DNA of 64,000 nt from Arthrobacter hankyongi (GCF_022012395.1 NZ_JAKLTQ010000008.1:124001-188000), one strand, 5' to 3'; positions 33,893 to 43,696 are shown, counted from the stretch's first letter. Notes: generated by a model from the letters alone, not told the origin. Numbers and translations are program-made.

Positions 33893-36800
33893 GCGGACCG
33901 CACGATGGCTTCCAGTTCCGCCGCCCCGGCCAGGTCGTGCGGCCGGACGACTTTGTCCGAGGCCACGTAGTAGAAGGCCGCGGACACCTGCTCCACCGGC
34001 ACGTCCTTCAGGCGGGCCCAGGCCAGCCGGTAGGCCGCCAACTGGACCGCACGGATCTTCAGCTTCTCCCCGGCCGGCGGCGCCCCGGTCTTCCAGTCGA
34101 CCAGTTCCCAGCGCCCGTCCGGATTCCGGAAGACCGCATCGATGCGACCGCGGACCACCACCTCGTCGATGCGCGTTTCCACCGGCACCTCGATCGCCGC
34201 CGGAATCTTGTCCGCAAACTCGGAGGCCTTGAAGGTCTCCATCATGGCCGCCAGATCGTAGGCCTCGTCCACATAGGCATCCGCCGCTTCGACGTATTCG
34301 TCCAGGTCCAGCATCCCGCTGGTGCCGAAGAACTCCTCGACCCAGCTGTGGAACGCCGTGCCCTTGCGCGCGGCCATACCGGGCCGGCGCGGCACCGGCC
34401 GGCGCAGCGCCCGGGTGACGGCCGCCGCATCCTCCCGGAGACTGACGAGCATGGACGCCGAAATGTGCGCGGGCAGTTCCACTTCGCGGACCCGCGCTGC
34501 GGCATTATGACGGCGGAGCAGCAGCTCCGCCTCCCTGCCCCAGGCACTTTCCGGCGCCGGGGCCAGCCCGGCAGCGGCGGCCGCCAGGACCGCCCGCGCG
34601 GCCTCCTCCATGACGGCCCGGCGGCCGGGACGGACCGGCTCGGCCTCCCCACCCCGCAGCACACGCGGCCCTTCCAGCGGGTCATAGGGCCAGAGCGCGG
34701 TTTCGATCTGCACCCGGAACGGGTTCTCCTCCCCCAGCTCTTCGTCCTCGACCCAGGTACCGATCCCGGTGCCGGGGCCCTGCCCGGCGGGCCGTCCGGC
34801 CACCAGCTCCTTGAGCTCAGTCAGGAAGACCGACGGCGCCACCGGCTTGGTCCGGGTTCCGCACCAGCCCGACGAGCTGCAGACCAGCAGGTGCTTCGCC
34901 CGGGTGTAGGCGACATAGGCGAGCCGGCGTTCCTCCTGCTCGCCGTGGGCCTGGACCGCGTCCCGGAAGAGCGACTCGGCATTGAACCAGGACAGCTGGT
35001 CCGGCTGGTCCGTGTCCCACTGCGGCAGGTCGTGCCGGTCCCCGCGCAGCGGCCAGGGCAGCGCCTCGTTGCCGCTGCTCCAGCGGTTGTCCGTTCCGCT
35101 CGGGAACGCGCCGTCATTCAGACCTGGCACGAACACCACATCCCACTCCAAGCCCTTCGAGGCATGGACCGTCAGCAGCTGGACGGCGTCGCTGCTCACC
35201 TCCACCTGGGTGATGTCCAGGCCGTCTTCCTCAACCGCCGCGGCTTCGAGCCAGCCGAGGAAGGCCAGCAGGTCCACCCGCTGGGCGGTCTGCACGAATC
35301 CGGCGGCGGCGTCGTGGAATGCGTCCAGATGGCGCCGGGCCTGGTGGATGGAGATGCCGGGCTTGGAGGCGACCTCGATGTCCAGCAGCATGGCCCGCTC
35401 CACCTCGCCCAGCAGCAGGGTCAGGTCGTCTCCGGCGAAGGTGCGCAGCTGGCGGATTTCCTCCGCGAGCCGCGACAGCCGGGCCAGTGCCGCCTCCGTC
35501 AGGGAGCGGCCGTGCCGGGAGGTCCAGCCGGGTTTGGGCAACCGGTCCAGCGCCTCGACCAGGGAGGCCGCTTCCGCCACGTCGCTTTCGACGACGGCGC
35601 CCGGAGCCGCCTCGTTGCGGTCCAGGTCCGGCTCCTCGCGGCTCGTCGCTGCCCGCCGGCGCTGGCTCTCGAGGAAACGCGACCAGTCCGCGAACGCCAT
35701 CAGGTCCGCCGGTCCGAGCCGCCACCGGGCGCCCGCGAGCAGGCGCATCAGCGCGTCCGACCGGCCGGGGTCCGCCAGCACCCGCAGGGTGGAGACCAAG
35801 TCCACGATCTCCGGCTGGCTCAGCAGCCCGGCCAGGCCCACCACCTCGTAGGGCACCCCGGCAGCCTCCAGCGCCCGGGCGATCACGGGAATCTGGGCCC
35901 GCCGGCGGCAGAGCACGGCGGCCGAGACAGGCTCGGCCCTGCCGGTCTCAGGGTCCCGCTCGTAGACCGTGCGGCGGGCGGCCGCGACCTGCTCCGCCAG
36001 CCGGGAAGCCTCCTCCAGATCCGTGCGGTAGCGGGCCAGGACCACCTTGCCGTCGGCCGCCTTCGGCCGCGGCTGCAGCGGCGGCACTTCGATCCGGGCC
36101 GGGTCCGGCCGGTTCGGGTCCACCCGGTTCAGCGGTGCCGAGATGGCGTTGGCCATGGCCAGGATGTTCTCGGCGTTCCGCCAGGCGGTGGTCAGGAAGC
36201 TGGCCGGGGCCGGGGCACGGCCGCCGTCCATGGCGACCGCCGGGAAGTGCTGCCGGAAGGCGAACAACTGGCCGGCGGAGGCGCCGCGGAAGCCGTAGAT
36301 GGACTGGTTCGGGTCCCCCACGGCCGTGACGGCATGGCCCTGGCCGAAAAGTTTGGAAAAGAGCACCATCTGCGCATGCGACGTGTCCTGGAACTCGTCC
36401 AGAAGGACCACCTTGTAGCGGCTGCGTTCCAGCTCCCGCGCCTGCGGGACCTCGCTGGCGATCCGGGCGGCCAGCGAAACCAGGTCGCCATAGTCCAGCA
36501 CGCCCCGGTCCCGCTTGGCCCGGGTGTAGGCCGCAGCCAGCCCGGCCACGGTAATGCGGGTCCGGAGCCGGTCCAGCAGCTTCAGGACGTCCTTCTTCGC
36601 CGGTTTGGTGCTGCCCTCGACATACGGCAGCGCCTGAATCCGGGACACTTCGGCCTCGAGATAGGCGGCGGCCTCGTCGGGGGCGACCAGGTGTTCGGAG
36701 CACTCTCCGGCAAACTGCATCACCGCCTTGACCAGCGTGGACTTGGCCGCCACGAGGTGGTCCATGTCCCCGTCCCAGGCCTCCACGACCTGGCTGGCCA

Positions 36801-37266
36801 GCTGCCAGGACTGCGCGCTGCCCAGCAGCACCACATCACGTTCGATGCCCAGCCGCAGCCCGTAATCGGATACCAGCCCGTTGGCGTAGGAATGGTAGGT
36901 GGAGACCTTCGGCTCCAGCATGCCGGCGGCCTCGTCCTCGTCCGCCGGCAGCAGCCCGTGGCGGTCCAGCTTGGCCAGCTGGGCACGGATCCGGGCGGCC
37001 AGTTCGCCGGCGGCCTTGCGGGTGAAGGTGACGCCGAGGATTTCCTCCGGCCGGACCAGACCGTTTGCCACCAGCCAGACCACCCGGTCGGCCATGGTGG
37101 CCGTCTTGCCCGAACCAGCGCCGGCGATCACCAGCAGCGGTGCCAGCGGCGAGCTGATGATCCCGGACTGCTCCGGCGTCGGCTGGTGCTGGCCCAACAG
37201 CAACGCCAGCTCTTCGGGGGCGTAGACGGCTGTGGCCTGCCCGGCCGCGGTCTCGACGCCGCTCAT
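33880..37266 (-). CDS. adnB: AdnB: UvrD-type helicase-nuclease of the double-strand break resection complex
   Basis: This 1128-aa protein has a UvrD/RecB-like motor with Walker A in LLVIAGAGSGKTATMADRVV, motif Ia TFTRKAAGELAARIRA, and motifs II-III in VVLLDEFQDTSHAQMVLFS and AVGDPNQSIYGFRGASAG. The late motifs are TVHASKGLEWDVVFVPG and YVAYTRAKHLLV. A C-terminal PD-(D/E)XK nuclease follows, GRWELVDWKTGAPPAGEK, near residue 1055. AdnA-AdnB replaces RecBCD/AddAB in actinobacteria. AdnB is the leading motor in mycobacteria. The start ATG overlaps the adnA stop by 4 bases. Confidence 0.93.
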   Translation of the reverse strand: MSGVETAAGQATAVYAPEELALLLGQHQPTPEQSGIISSPLAPLLVIAGAGSGKTATMADRVVWLVANGLVRPEEILGVTFTRKAAGELAARIRAQLAKLDRHGLLPADEDEAAGMLEPKVSTYHSYANGLVSDYGLRLGIERDVVLLGSAQSWQLASQVVEAWDGDMDHLVAAKSTLVKAVMQFAGECSEHLVAPDEAAAYLEAEVSRIQALPYVEGSTKPAKKDVLKLLDRLRTRITVAGLAAAYTRAKRDRGVLDYGDLVSLAARIASEVPQARELERSRYKVVLLDEFQDTSHAQMVLFSKLFGQGHAVTAVGDPNQSIYGFRGASAGQLFAFRQHFPAVAMDGGRAPAPASFLTTAWRNAENILAMANAISAPLNRVDPNRPDPARIEVPPLQPRPKAADGKVVLARYRTDLEEASRLAEQVAAARRTVYERDPETGRAEPVSAAVLCRRRAQIPVIARALEAAGVPYEVVGLAGLLSQPEIVDLVSTLRVLADPGRSDALMRLLAGARWRLGPADLMAFADWSRFLESQRRRAATSREEPDLDRNEAAPGAVVESDVAEAASLVEALDRLPKPGWTSRHGRSLTEAALARLSRLAEEIRQLRTFAGDDLTLLLGEVERAMLLDIEVASKPGISIHQARRHLDAFHDAAAGFVQTAQRVDLLAFLGWLEAAAVEEDGLDITQVEVSSDAVQLLTVHASKGLEWDVVFVPGLNDGAFPSGTDNRWSSGNEALPWPLRGDRHDLPQWDTDQPDQLSWFNAESLFRDAVQAHGEQEERRLAYVAYTRAKHLLVCSSSGWCGTRTKPVAPSVFLTELKELVAGRPAGQGPGTGIGTWVEDEELGEENPFRVQIETALWPYDPLEGPRVLRGGEAEPVRPGRRAVMEEAARAVLAAAAAGLAPAPESAWGREAELLLRRHNAAARVREVELPAHISASMLVSLREDAAAVTRALRRPVPRRPGMAARKGTAFHSWVEEFFGTSGMLDLDEYVEAADAYVDEAYDLAAMMETFKASEFADKIPAAIEVPVETRIDEVVVRGRIDAVFRNPDGRWELVDWKTGAPPAGEKLKIRAVQLAAYRLAWARLKDVPVEQVSAAFYYVASDKVVRPHDLAGAAELEAIVRSAYGR

Positions 37267-40200
37267 TCGGTCACCTGCTTTCCTTCGGCACACAGTGGGC
37301 AGATCTGCGGGGCACGGCAGCCTTGGGCGCCGTGCCCCGCGTTCTGCGGATCATGGCGGGCCTCGAAGGCCGCCCCGGACATCAGCACCGCGGCATCGTG
37401 GATCATTTCCTCGGCCCACCGGTCGCCGTCGGCCAGTCCGTCCTGGTGCTGGACCTTGACGGACTTCAGGTCCTTGCCCAGCTGGACCAGCGCGGCGCCG
37501 CCGGACGGCGGTGGGACGTCCCCGGGAACGTCGTCGAACGCACCGGCCTGGACCGCAGCCTGGTAGCTGGCCAGCTGCGGATGCCGCTGCAGTTCCCGCT
37601 CGGTCGGGGCCGACTTGCCCGTCTTCAGGTCGATGACCACCAGCCTGCCGTCCGCGTCCAGCTCCAGCCGGTCCACTTGGCCACGCAGCCGGGCCACCCG
37701 TTCCGGGCCCCGCAGGTCGACGGAAAAGTCCCGTTCCACGGCCAGCAGCCGGCGCCCCTCGCGGCGCATCAGCAGCACGTACTGGGCCAGCCGGCGGACC
37801 ATGCCCTCGGCGCGCTGGAAATCCAGCCGCCCTTCCCAATTGTCCTTCATGCCCAGGCTGGGCCAGCGGCGCACGAGTTCGGCGGCATATTCGGTGCCGG
37901 TGGCCTCCGGCATGTCCTGGGCGATCGAGTGCACGAGGGTGCCCAGGCTGCGCGCGAAGTCCGTGGTGGCCTCGCCCCCGGCTGCCTGCACGAACCAGTC
38001 CAGCGGCGATTTGCGCACCGCCTCCACCCGCGAGGGCGAAACCGGGACAGGTTCGCCCTCGGGCACGATGGGCGCCTCGGAGCTCAGCGGCAGCAGGCCC
38101 CACCACTGATCCGGGTGCACGCCGGGGACGGGAACCTCGCTGGCCACCAGCCGGGCCAGCACCGTGGCCGCATCCGCGGCCTGGGCCGGATGCTCCCCGG
38201 CCTGCTGGGCCCATTGCCGCAGCTCGGCGGCGAGCGCCCGCAGCGTGCGCGGCCGCAGCACCTCGGTGGCCGGCCGCGGCCGCTCCGGGTCCAGCCAGGG
38301 ATCCACCAGGTCCAGGAAGGGCGAGGGCTGGGCATCCTCGGACTGGACCGCCACGCAGACCAGTTCCCGTTCGGCGCGGGAAACCGCGGTGGCGAAGCTG
38401 CGCAGTTCGTCATAACGGGTTTCGCGCAGCCGGGAGACCGGGTCGCTGCGCAGCGCCGCCTCGGCCCCATGCTCGAGGGCCTGCACGTACCGCGTACTGC
38501 CCAGGAGCTCACCGCGCAGCCGGGTGTTGGGCCAGATCCCGTCCTGTACCCCGGCGATAATCACCATCGGCCAGCCGCGCCCGGCGGCAGAGGCCGGGGT
38601 CATCAGTTCAACGGCCTCATGCAACTGGGCGCGCGGGGCCAGATTGTCCATTGGCAGTTCCTGGTTGAGCAGGTAATCCAGGAACTGGCGCGGCGTGGAA
38701 CCTGGCAGCTGGTCGACGAAACGTTCGGCGGTCTGGAACAGGGCCATCATGGCATCCAGGTCCCGGTCCGCCCGCACTCCCGCCGGACCGCCCTGCAGGG
38801 CCAGCGCGGCCCAGCGGTCCGACAGCCCGGCGGTGGACCAGAGCGCCCAGAGCACCGTCTCGGCGTTGGCGCCGGGCTCGGCCGCGGCTTCGCGTCCGGC
38901 CTTGAGCATCGAGGCGATGCGCCGTGCCGGCCCGGCCTCGCGCCCCAGCGTCTGCAGCCGCGCGGGGTCCTGCAGGGCCTCGACCAGGAGCACGTCGCTG
39001 GCCCGGCCGCCACCGCCGAGCAGTTCCTCGCGGCGCAGCGACTGGCGCAGCCGGCGCAAATCGATCGCCGTCGCTCCGCCGATGCGCGAGCCGAGCAGCT
39101 TCACGGCATCGTCCGGGCCGAGTGCCGCCGGCTCCAGGACCAGGGCCAGCGCGTCCAGCAGTGGCCGCACCGCGGCTTCGTCCCGGACCGGAGTTTCGGC
39201 TACCGGCACCTTGACCGCGATGCCTTGGCCGGTGAGGTAGCGGGCGAGCTCGGACAACTGGCCTCCGGTCCGGACGACGACGCCGATCTCGCCCAGCCCG
39301 TACCCGCCAAACAGCGTCGCTTCAAGGATTCGTTGGGCCACGTACCGCTGTTCGTGGACGGCGGAGGCCACCACATGGGCCGACACCACAGGACGGTCCA
39401 CCGTGCCCTCCGGGCCGGCGGCGTCCGGCGGCGCACCGGCCGGCTGCAGCTCGCGGGCGCGGTGGGTACCGGCAACCTGCGATATCCGCGAGGCTACCGA
39501 TTGCCAGGCTGCGGCCACCGGGGCGGCCATTCGATGGGAGGTGTGCAGCAGGATGGTCCGCAGCCGCGCCTCCCCGGCGCCGAGCAGCCCGGGCAGCTGT
39601 GCCAGCAGGTCCGGACGCGCGCCGCGGAAGCCTTGCACCACCGTGTCCGGGGAGGCGGCCAGCACGGCGTCCTGGCCTGCTGCCAGCACGGCCAGCAGTT
39701 CGTAGACAGCAGGGTTGGCTTCCTGCAGGTCATCCACCAGGATCAGCTGAAGCCGGCGGCGTTCCTCGGCCAGGAAGTCCTCGTCGTCCAACAGCAGCTG
39801 CCGCGCGGAGGTGAGGATCCCGGCAGGGTCGAATGCCTCCGGCATGCGCAAGTCGATCAAGTCCCGGTATTCACGGTAGAGCGCCGCGGCCGCGCACCAG
39901 TCCTGGCGGCCGCAATACCGGCCCAGTTCCTCCAGCTGCTCCGCGGTGCCGCCATACTCGATGATGCGGTCGAAAAGCTGGCGGACTTCCTGCCGGAAGC
40001 CACGCGTCTTCAACGCCTCGGCCAGGTCCTGGGGCCATTCCACCGGGGTCCCGAACCCGTCCCTGTGGCCGGCGAGCAATTCCGCGATCATCTGGTCCTG
40101 TTCGGGCCCGGAGAGCAGCCGGGGGCTGCGCTCGAGCAGGGGCAGGCGGCCTTCGATCCGGGCCCGCCGGATCAGATCGAAGGCGTAGGAGGACCAAGTC

Positions 40201-40514
40201 CTGGCCGGCGAGGTGCTCAGGCTGCGGTCCAGCCGCGCGGTGAGCGCATCACGCAGCCGGCCCGCGGCCAGGCGGGTCGGCGCCAGCATGAGGATTCCCG
40301 CCGGGTCCAGACCTGCCTCGACCCGCTGCACCGCGTGCTCCACCAGCACGGTGGACTTTCCCGTGCCGGGCCCGCCCAGGACGAGCACCGGACCGCAACC
40401 GGCAGGCAGACCGACCACCTGGGCCTGGTCCGGGCCGGGAACGGGCACCGCCGAACGAAGACGTTCAGGCGGCGCCAGCCGCAGCTCGGGGACATTCAGC
40501 AAGGGATCGATCAC
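37263..40514 (-). CDS. adnA: AdnA: partner helicase-nuclease subunit with C-terminal cysteine cluster
   Basis: This 1083-aa protein has Walker A in VLVLGGPGTGKSTVLVEHAV, and later superfamily-1 motifs are weaker than in AdnB (for example LILVDDLQEANPAVYELLA). A C-terminal nuclease domain contains GRLVVIDLKTGKSAPTE near residue 963. It ends with three close cysteines (CRAPQICPLC), which recall the Fe-S staples of AddB-type nucleases. No fourth cysteine is obvious in the nearby nuclease segment. The GTG start overlaps the stop of the alkyltransferase-like gene (GTGA), and the end overlaps adnB, so the three are one operon. Confidence 0.92.
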   Translation of the reverse strand: MIDPLLNVPELRLAPPERLRSAVPVPGPDQAQVVGLPAGCGPVLVLGGPGTGKSTVLVEHAVQRVEAGLDPAGILMLAPTRLAAGRLRDALTARLDRSLSTSPARTWSSYAFDLIRRARIEGRLPLLERSPRLLSGPEQDQMIAELLAGHRDGFGTPVEWPQDLAEALKTRGFRQEVRQLFDRIIEYGGTAEQLEELGRYCGRQDWCAAAALYREYRDLIDLRMPEAFDPAGILTSARQLLLDDEDFLAEERRRLQLILVDDLQEANPAVYELLAVLAAGQDAVLAASPDTVVQGFRGARPDLLAQLPGLLGAGEARLRTILLHTSHRMAAPVAAAWQSVASRISQVAGTHRARELQPAGAPPDAAGPEGTVDRPVVSAHVVASAVHEQRYVAQRILEATLFGGYGLGEIGVVVRTGGQLSELARYLTGQGIAVKVPVAETPVRDEAAVRPLLDALALVLEPAALGPDDAVKLLGSRIGGATAIDLRRLRQSLRREELLGGGGRASDVLLVEALQDPARLQTLGREAGPARRIASMLKAGREAAAEPGANAETVLWALWSTAGLSDRWAALALQGGPAGVRADRDLDAMMALFQTAERFVDQLPGSTPRQFLDYLLNQELPMDNLAPRAQLHEAVELMTPASAAGRGWPMVIIAGVQDGIWPNTRLRGELLGSTRYVQALEHGAEAALRSDPVSRLRETRYDELRSFATAVSRAERELVCVAVQSEDAQPSPFLDLVDPWLDPERPRPATEVLRPRTLRALAAELRQWAQQAGEHPAQAADAATVLARLVASEVPVPGVHPDQWWGLLPLSSEAPIVPEGEPVPVSPSRVEAVRKSPLDWFVQAAGGEATTDFARSLGTLVHSIAQDMPEATGTEYAAELVRRWPSLGMKDNWEGRLDFQRAEGMVRRLAQYVLLMRREGRRLLAVERDFSVDLRGPERVARLRGQVDRLELDADGRLVVIDLKTGKSAPTERELQRHPQLASYQAAVQAGAFDDVPGDVPPPSGGAALVQLGKDLKSVKVQHQDGLADGDRWAEEMIHDAAVLMSGAAFEARHDPQNAGHGAQGCRAPQICPLCAEGKQVTE

Positions 40515-40909
40515 GCGTCTATTCCATCAGCCGGCGCCGACAGTTTCCTCCTCAGCTGGGCAGCGAGGCGGTCGATGCGCCCGAAATCACCTTCTTCGGG
40601 CATCCAGCGTGCGGTCGCCATCCGCACCCGCGGTACGCTCGGCCGCCGGCCGCCTGACGGAAACACCAGCTCCGTACCCTCCCGGCGATAATGCGCCAGC
40701 GCCCGCTGCATCAGGTCCGCGGGCAGCGAACCATCGGCCCGGACGATCCGCCACCACGCCACGGCGGCACCGTGCAGGGCCATCACCCGGCCCACCTGGC
40801 GCGGCCCGGCCGCACCGAGCAGTTCCGCAATGTCCCCGTAGGACAGGACCTTGCCTGCAGGTACCAGGGCGGCGGTCTGCAACACAGCCTCGACCAGTTC
40901 CTCGCGCAT
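40511..40909 (-). CDS. Alkyltransferase-like protein (ATL), MGMT family without the reactive cysteine
   Basis: This 132-aa protein has the DNA-binding helix-turn-helix part of the methylguanine methyltransferase family: VPAGKVLSYGDIAELLG, PRQVGRVMALHG and VAWWRIVRADGSLP. MGMT enzymes have P-C-H-R with the alkyl-accepting cysteine; here the place is taken by WWRIV. This defines ATL proteins, which bind O6-alkylguanine lesions and hand them to nucleotide excision repair. I chose the ATG at 40909. It is the first gene of ATL-adnA-adnB, a repair operon. It diverges from the exonuclease gene. Confidence 0.88.
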   Translation of the reverse strand: MREELVEAVLQTAALVPAGKVLSYGDIAELLGAAGPRQVGRVMALHGAAVAWWRIVRADGSLPADLMQRALAHYRREGTELVFPSGGRRPSVPRVRMATARWMPEEGDFGRIDRLAAQLRRKLSAPADGIDA

Positions 40910-40947
40910 GGTCCCACTGTATGGGCGCAGCCGGTAGCGTTGTAGGC

Positions 40948-41652
40948 ATGAACAGCTGGCATGAATTCCCCCGCGCGGCCTTCGACCTCGAGACGACCGG
41001 CCGCGATCCCCTCGAAGCACGGATTGTCACCGCGTCCATAGTGCTGGTGAACGGCAGGGGTGTGCCGCTGCAGCAACCGGAATGGCTGGTCAATCCCGGG
41101 GTGCCCATCCCGGAGGAGGCCTCCGCCATCCATGGCATCACCGCCGAATATGCCAGCCGGGAGGGCCAGGAGGCCGCCGGGGCCGTGGCCGAAATTGCCA
41201 CGACCCTGGCTGGCTACTTCGCGGCCGGCATTCCGGTCCTGGCCTTCAACGCCGCCTACGACTTCACCGTCCTGGCCGCGGAGTGCCGCCGCCACGGGCT
41301 CACCGCGCCGGACCCGCGGCCGGTGATCGACCCCTACATCCTGGACAAGCAGATGGACCGCTACCGCCGGGGCAAGCGCACCCTGGTGGCCCTGAGCGAG
41401 CTCTACCAGGTACGGCTGGACGCTGCGCACACTTCCGCCGCCGATGCGCTGGCCACCATCGGCGTGGCGGATGCCCTCGCCCGAAAGTACGCTTCGCTGC
41501 AGACCGAGCCCGGCGAACTGCACGACGCCCAGGTGGGCTGGGCCGCTGCCCAGGCGGCGTCGTTCCAGGAATGGCTGCACCGGACCAAGCCGGACGCGGT
41601 GGTGGACGGGACGTGGCCGGTCCGGGAGGCGGTGCCGGCCGCTGCCGGCTAA
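40948..41652 (+). CDS. DnaQ-like 3'-5' exonuclease (DEDDh)
   Basis: This 234-aa exonuclease has ExoI FDLETTGRDPLEARIVTASI, ExoII in LAFNAAYDFTVLAAECRRHG, and ExoIII in HTSAADALATIGVADAL, so D-E-D-D with the His are all visible. It resembles the epsilon proofreading subunit or stand-alone DnaQ-like proteins. The ATG at 40948 gives MNSWHEFPRAAFDLETTG; an upstream open frame inside the ATL/adnA region is not real. No polymerase partner is near. Confidence 0.92.
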   Translation: MNSWHEFPRAAFDLETTGRDPLEARIVTASIVLVNGRGVPLQQPEWLVNPGVPIPEEASAIHGITAEYASREGQEAAGAVAEIATTLAGYFAAGIPVLAFNAAYDFTVLAAECRRHGLTAPDPRPVIDPYILDKQMDRYRRGKRTLVALSELYQVRLDAAHTSAADALATIGVADALARKYASLQTEPGELHDAQVGWAAAQAASFQEWLHRTKPDAVVDGTWPVREAVPAAAG

Positions 41653-41833
41653 CGGCCCGCAGGGCAGGCCGGGCGGGGACGCCGTCACAAAGTACTGCCG
41701 GCGGCGCGCGGCCCGCGGTTCGGGATGCAGCCGGTGGCTGTCATACTTAACTGCGGACCAGGCCTTGTGCTAGCGCGCGTGCGAGGCGATGGGTCCGGAC
41801 CTGCCCACTGTCCGCCCAGCCAACAGAGGATCC

Positions 41834-42826
41834 ATGATCACAGTCACCGACCTGCGCAAGGTCTACCAGCAGGGCAACCGCGAGGTCGTTGCCCTCGACG
41901 GCGTCAGCCTCGAGGTGCCCAAGGGGTCCATCCATGGCATCGTCGGCCATTCCGGCGCCGGCAAGTCGACCCTGGTCCGCTGCCTGACCCTGCTGGACGC
42001 CCCTACGTCCGGATCGGTAAGCATCAACGGGGCCGAGCTGAGCACCTCGCGGGACCAGGACCTGCGCACGGCCCGGCGGCGAATCGGGATGATCTTCCAG
42101 CACGCGAACCTGATGGACTCACGTACGGCCCTGCAGAACGTGGCCCATCCCTTGGAGATCGTCAGGACGCCGAAGAACGACATCCGCCGCAGGGCCGCCG
42201 AGCTGCTGCGGCTCGTGGGCCTGGCGGGCTTCGAGGACGCCTATCCGTCGCAGCTTTCCGGCGGGCAGAAGCAGCGCGTGGGCATCGCCCGGGCCCTGGC
42301 CTCGGATCCCGATGTCCTGCTCTGCGACGAACCGACGTCGGCCCTGGACCCGAAGACCACCGATGAAATCCTGGCGCTGATCCAGGAACTGACCCAACGG
42401 CTGGACCTGACCGTGCTGATCATCACGCACGAGATGCACGTGGTGAAGCGCGTCTGCGATTCGGTGTCGCTGCTGGCCGGCGGACGGATCATCGAACACG
42501 GACCGCTGCGGGACGTGGCGGCCAACCTCGGCAGCGAACTCTCCCGCACCCTGCTGCCGCTGCCCGCGTCGGAACCGCTGGGCGCCGGCGCCGTGCTGGA
42601 GATCCTCTACTCGGGGGAACGGGCCTCCGCGCCCATGCTGACCTCGGCCGCACGCCGGTTCGGCATCGACCTGAACGTCCTCGCCGGCAGCGTGGAGACG
42701 CTCGCGGGCACCCAATTCGGCCACCTGCGCATCCAGTTGCCGGACGGTGCGGATCCGGCCCCGGTGGCCGCCTACTTCGGCGAGCAGGGTGTATCGGTCC
42801 GGCTGGCAGAAAAGGATGCCGTATGA
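41834..42826 (+). CDS. metN: Methionine ABC importer ATP-binding protein MetN
   Basis: This 330-aa ATPase has Walker A in IVGHSGAGKSTLVRCLTLLD, Q-loop MIFQHANLMDSRTALQNVA, ABC signature LSGGQKQRVGIARAL, Walker B VLLCDEPTSALDPKTTDE, and the H-loop ITHEMHVVK. A C-terminal NIL-type regulatory domain (about 245-330) binds methionine and inhibits import when it is plentiful. The ATG at 41834 follows AGAGGA at close range. It overlaps metI by 4 bases. The 181-bp region upstream (41653-41833) shows no riboswitch I recognise. Confidence 0.94.
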   Translation: MITVTDLRKVYQQGNREVVALDGVSLEVPKGSIHGIVGHSGAGKSTLVRCLTLLDAPTSGSVSINGAELSTSRDQDLRTARRRIGMIFQHANLMDSRTALQNVAHPLEIVRTPKNDIRRRAAELLRLVGLAGFEDAYPSQLSGGQKQRVGIARALASDPDVLLCDEPTSALDPKTTDEILALIQELTQRLDLTVLIITHEMHVVKRVCDSVSLLAGGRIIEHGPLRDVAANLGSELSRTLLPLPASEPLGAGAVLEILYSGERASAPMLTSAARRFGIDLNVLAGSVETLAGTQFGHLRIQLPDGADPAPVAAYFGEQGVSVRLAEKDAV

Positions 42827-43563
42827 ATTTCCTCGATGAACTGATCACCAACCCGGGCATTACCAAGGCGCTGCCGGTAGCCCTGATGGAAACGCTGCAG
42901 ATGGTGGGGATCTCCGGCGTGTTCACGCTGGCCATCGGGCTGCCGCTGGGCGTCTTCATGCATGCCAGCGGTCCGGGCGGCGTGCGGCCGATGCCGGCCA
43001 CGAACCGCGTCGTCTCCATCATCGTCAACATCACCCGGTCCATTCCGTTTGCCATCCTGATGGTGGCGCTGATCCCGCTGTCCAGGTTCATCACCGGGTC
43101 CTCGATCGGACCCATCGCCGCCTGCGTGCCGCTGACCATCGGCACGGTTCCGTTCTTCGCGCGGCTGGTCGAAAGCGCCCTGAGGGACGTGGACTCCGGC
43201 AAGATCGACGCCGCGCTGGTCATGGGCTCCACCCGGATGCAGATCATCCGGAAGGTGCTGGTGCCCGAGGCGATGCCGGGCCTGGCCGCCGCCCTGACCA
43301 CCACGCTGGTCACCCTGGTGGGCTATTCGGCGATGGCGGGCATCACCGGCGGCGGCGGCCTCGGCCGGCTGGCCTACAACTACGGGTTCCAGCGCTTCGA
43401 TACGGCCGTCATGATCGTCACGATCGTCATCATGGTGCTGCTGGTGCAGGGCATCCAGTGGGCCGGGGACGCCGCCGTCAGGCGCGTGGACCACCGCAAT
43501 GCTGCCAGCGCCCGTCCCGGCAAGGTGCGCCGGCCCGAGCCGGACACCGCCGTCGGCATCTGA
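42823..43563 (+). CDS. metI: Methionine ABC importer permease MetI
   Basis: This 246-aa permease has about five membrane helices and the EAA-type coupling motif region MGSTRMQIIRKVLVPEAMPG. The motif GYSAMAGITGGGGLGRLAYN matches MetI. The start overlaps the metN stop by 4 bases (ATGA). MetI dimerises and receives methionine, in D- or L-form, from MetQ. Confidence 0.93.
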   Translation: MNFLDELITNPGITKALPVALMETLQMVGISGVFTLAIGLPLGVFMHASGPGGVRPMPATNRVVSIIVNITRSIPFAILMVALIPLSRFITGSSIGPIAACVPLTIGTVPFFARLVESALRDVDSGKIDAALVMGSTRMQIIRKVLVPEAMPGLAAALTTTLVTLVGYSAMAGITGGGGLGRLAYNYGFQRFDTAVMIVTIVIMVLLVQGIQWAGDAAVRRVDHRNAASARPGKVRRPEPDTAVGI

Positions 43564-43642
43564 GCATGCCCCAGTTTTCCGTCCTGCCGGCCGCCGGCCC
43601 GGGGCGGGATCATGCAGCCAGTAGCCGCTAGCTGCACCACGT

Positions 43643-43671
43643 CCGGACCGGCAGGTTTTGCCCCGGTCCGG
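43643..43671 (+). other. Intra-operon hairpin between metI and metQ
   Basis: CCGGACCGG (43643-43651) and CCGGTCCGG (43663-43671) form a 9-bp stem with an 11-base loop, in the 133-base gap before metQ. Such stems can stabilise or attenuate transcripts so that the binding protein is made in different amounts from the transporter. The effect is inference. Confidence 0.4.
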
Positions 43672-43696
43672 GGATATTCGAAAGGAACGCACCCAG

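Noticed and set aside
33937-40691. Very long plus-strand open frames opposite adnB and adnA (over 1100 codons each)
   Set aside because: They are antisense shadows in GC-rich DNA, rich in Arg, Gly, His and Gln, with no domains. The minus-strand helicase-nuclease motifs are clear.
40213-40947. N-terminal extension of the DnaQ-like exonuclease
   Set aside because: It runs antisense across ATL and adnA with Arg/Pro/Ser-rich composition; the DEDDh domain begins right after the ATG at 40948.
41653-41833. SAM or other methionine riboswitch before metN
   Set aside because: I could not find a conserved SAM-riboswitch core or a terminator-antiterminator pair; the region also has to hold an ordinary promoter.
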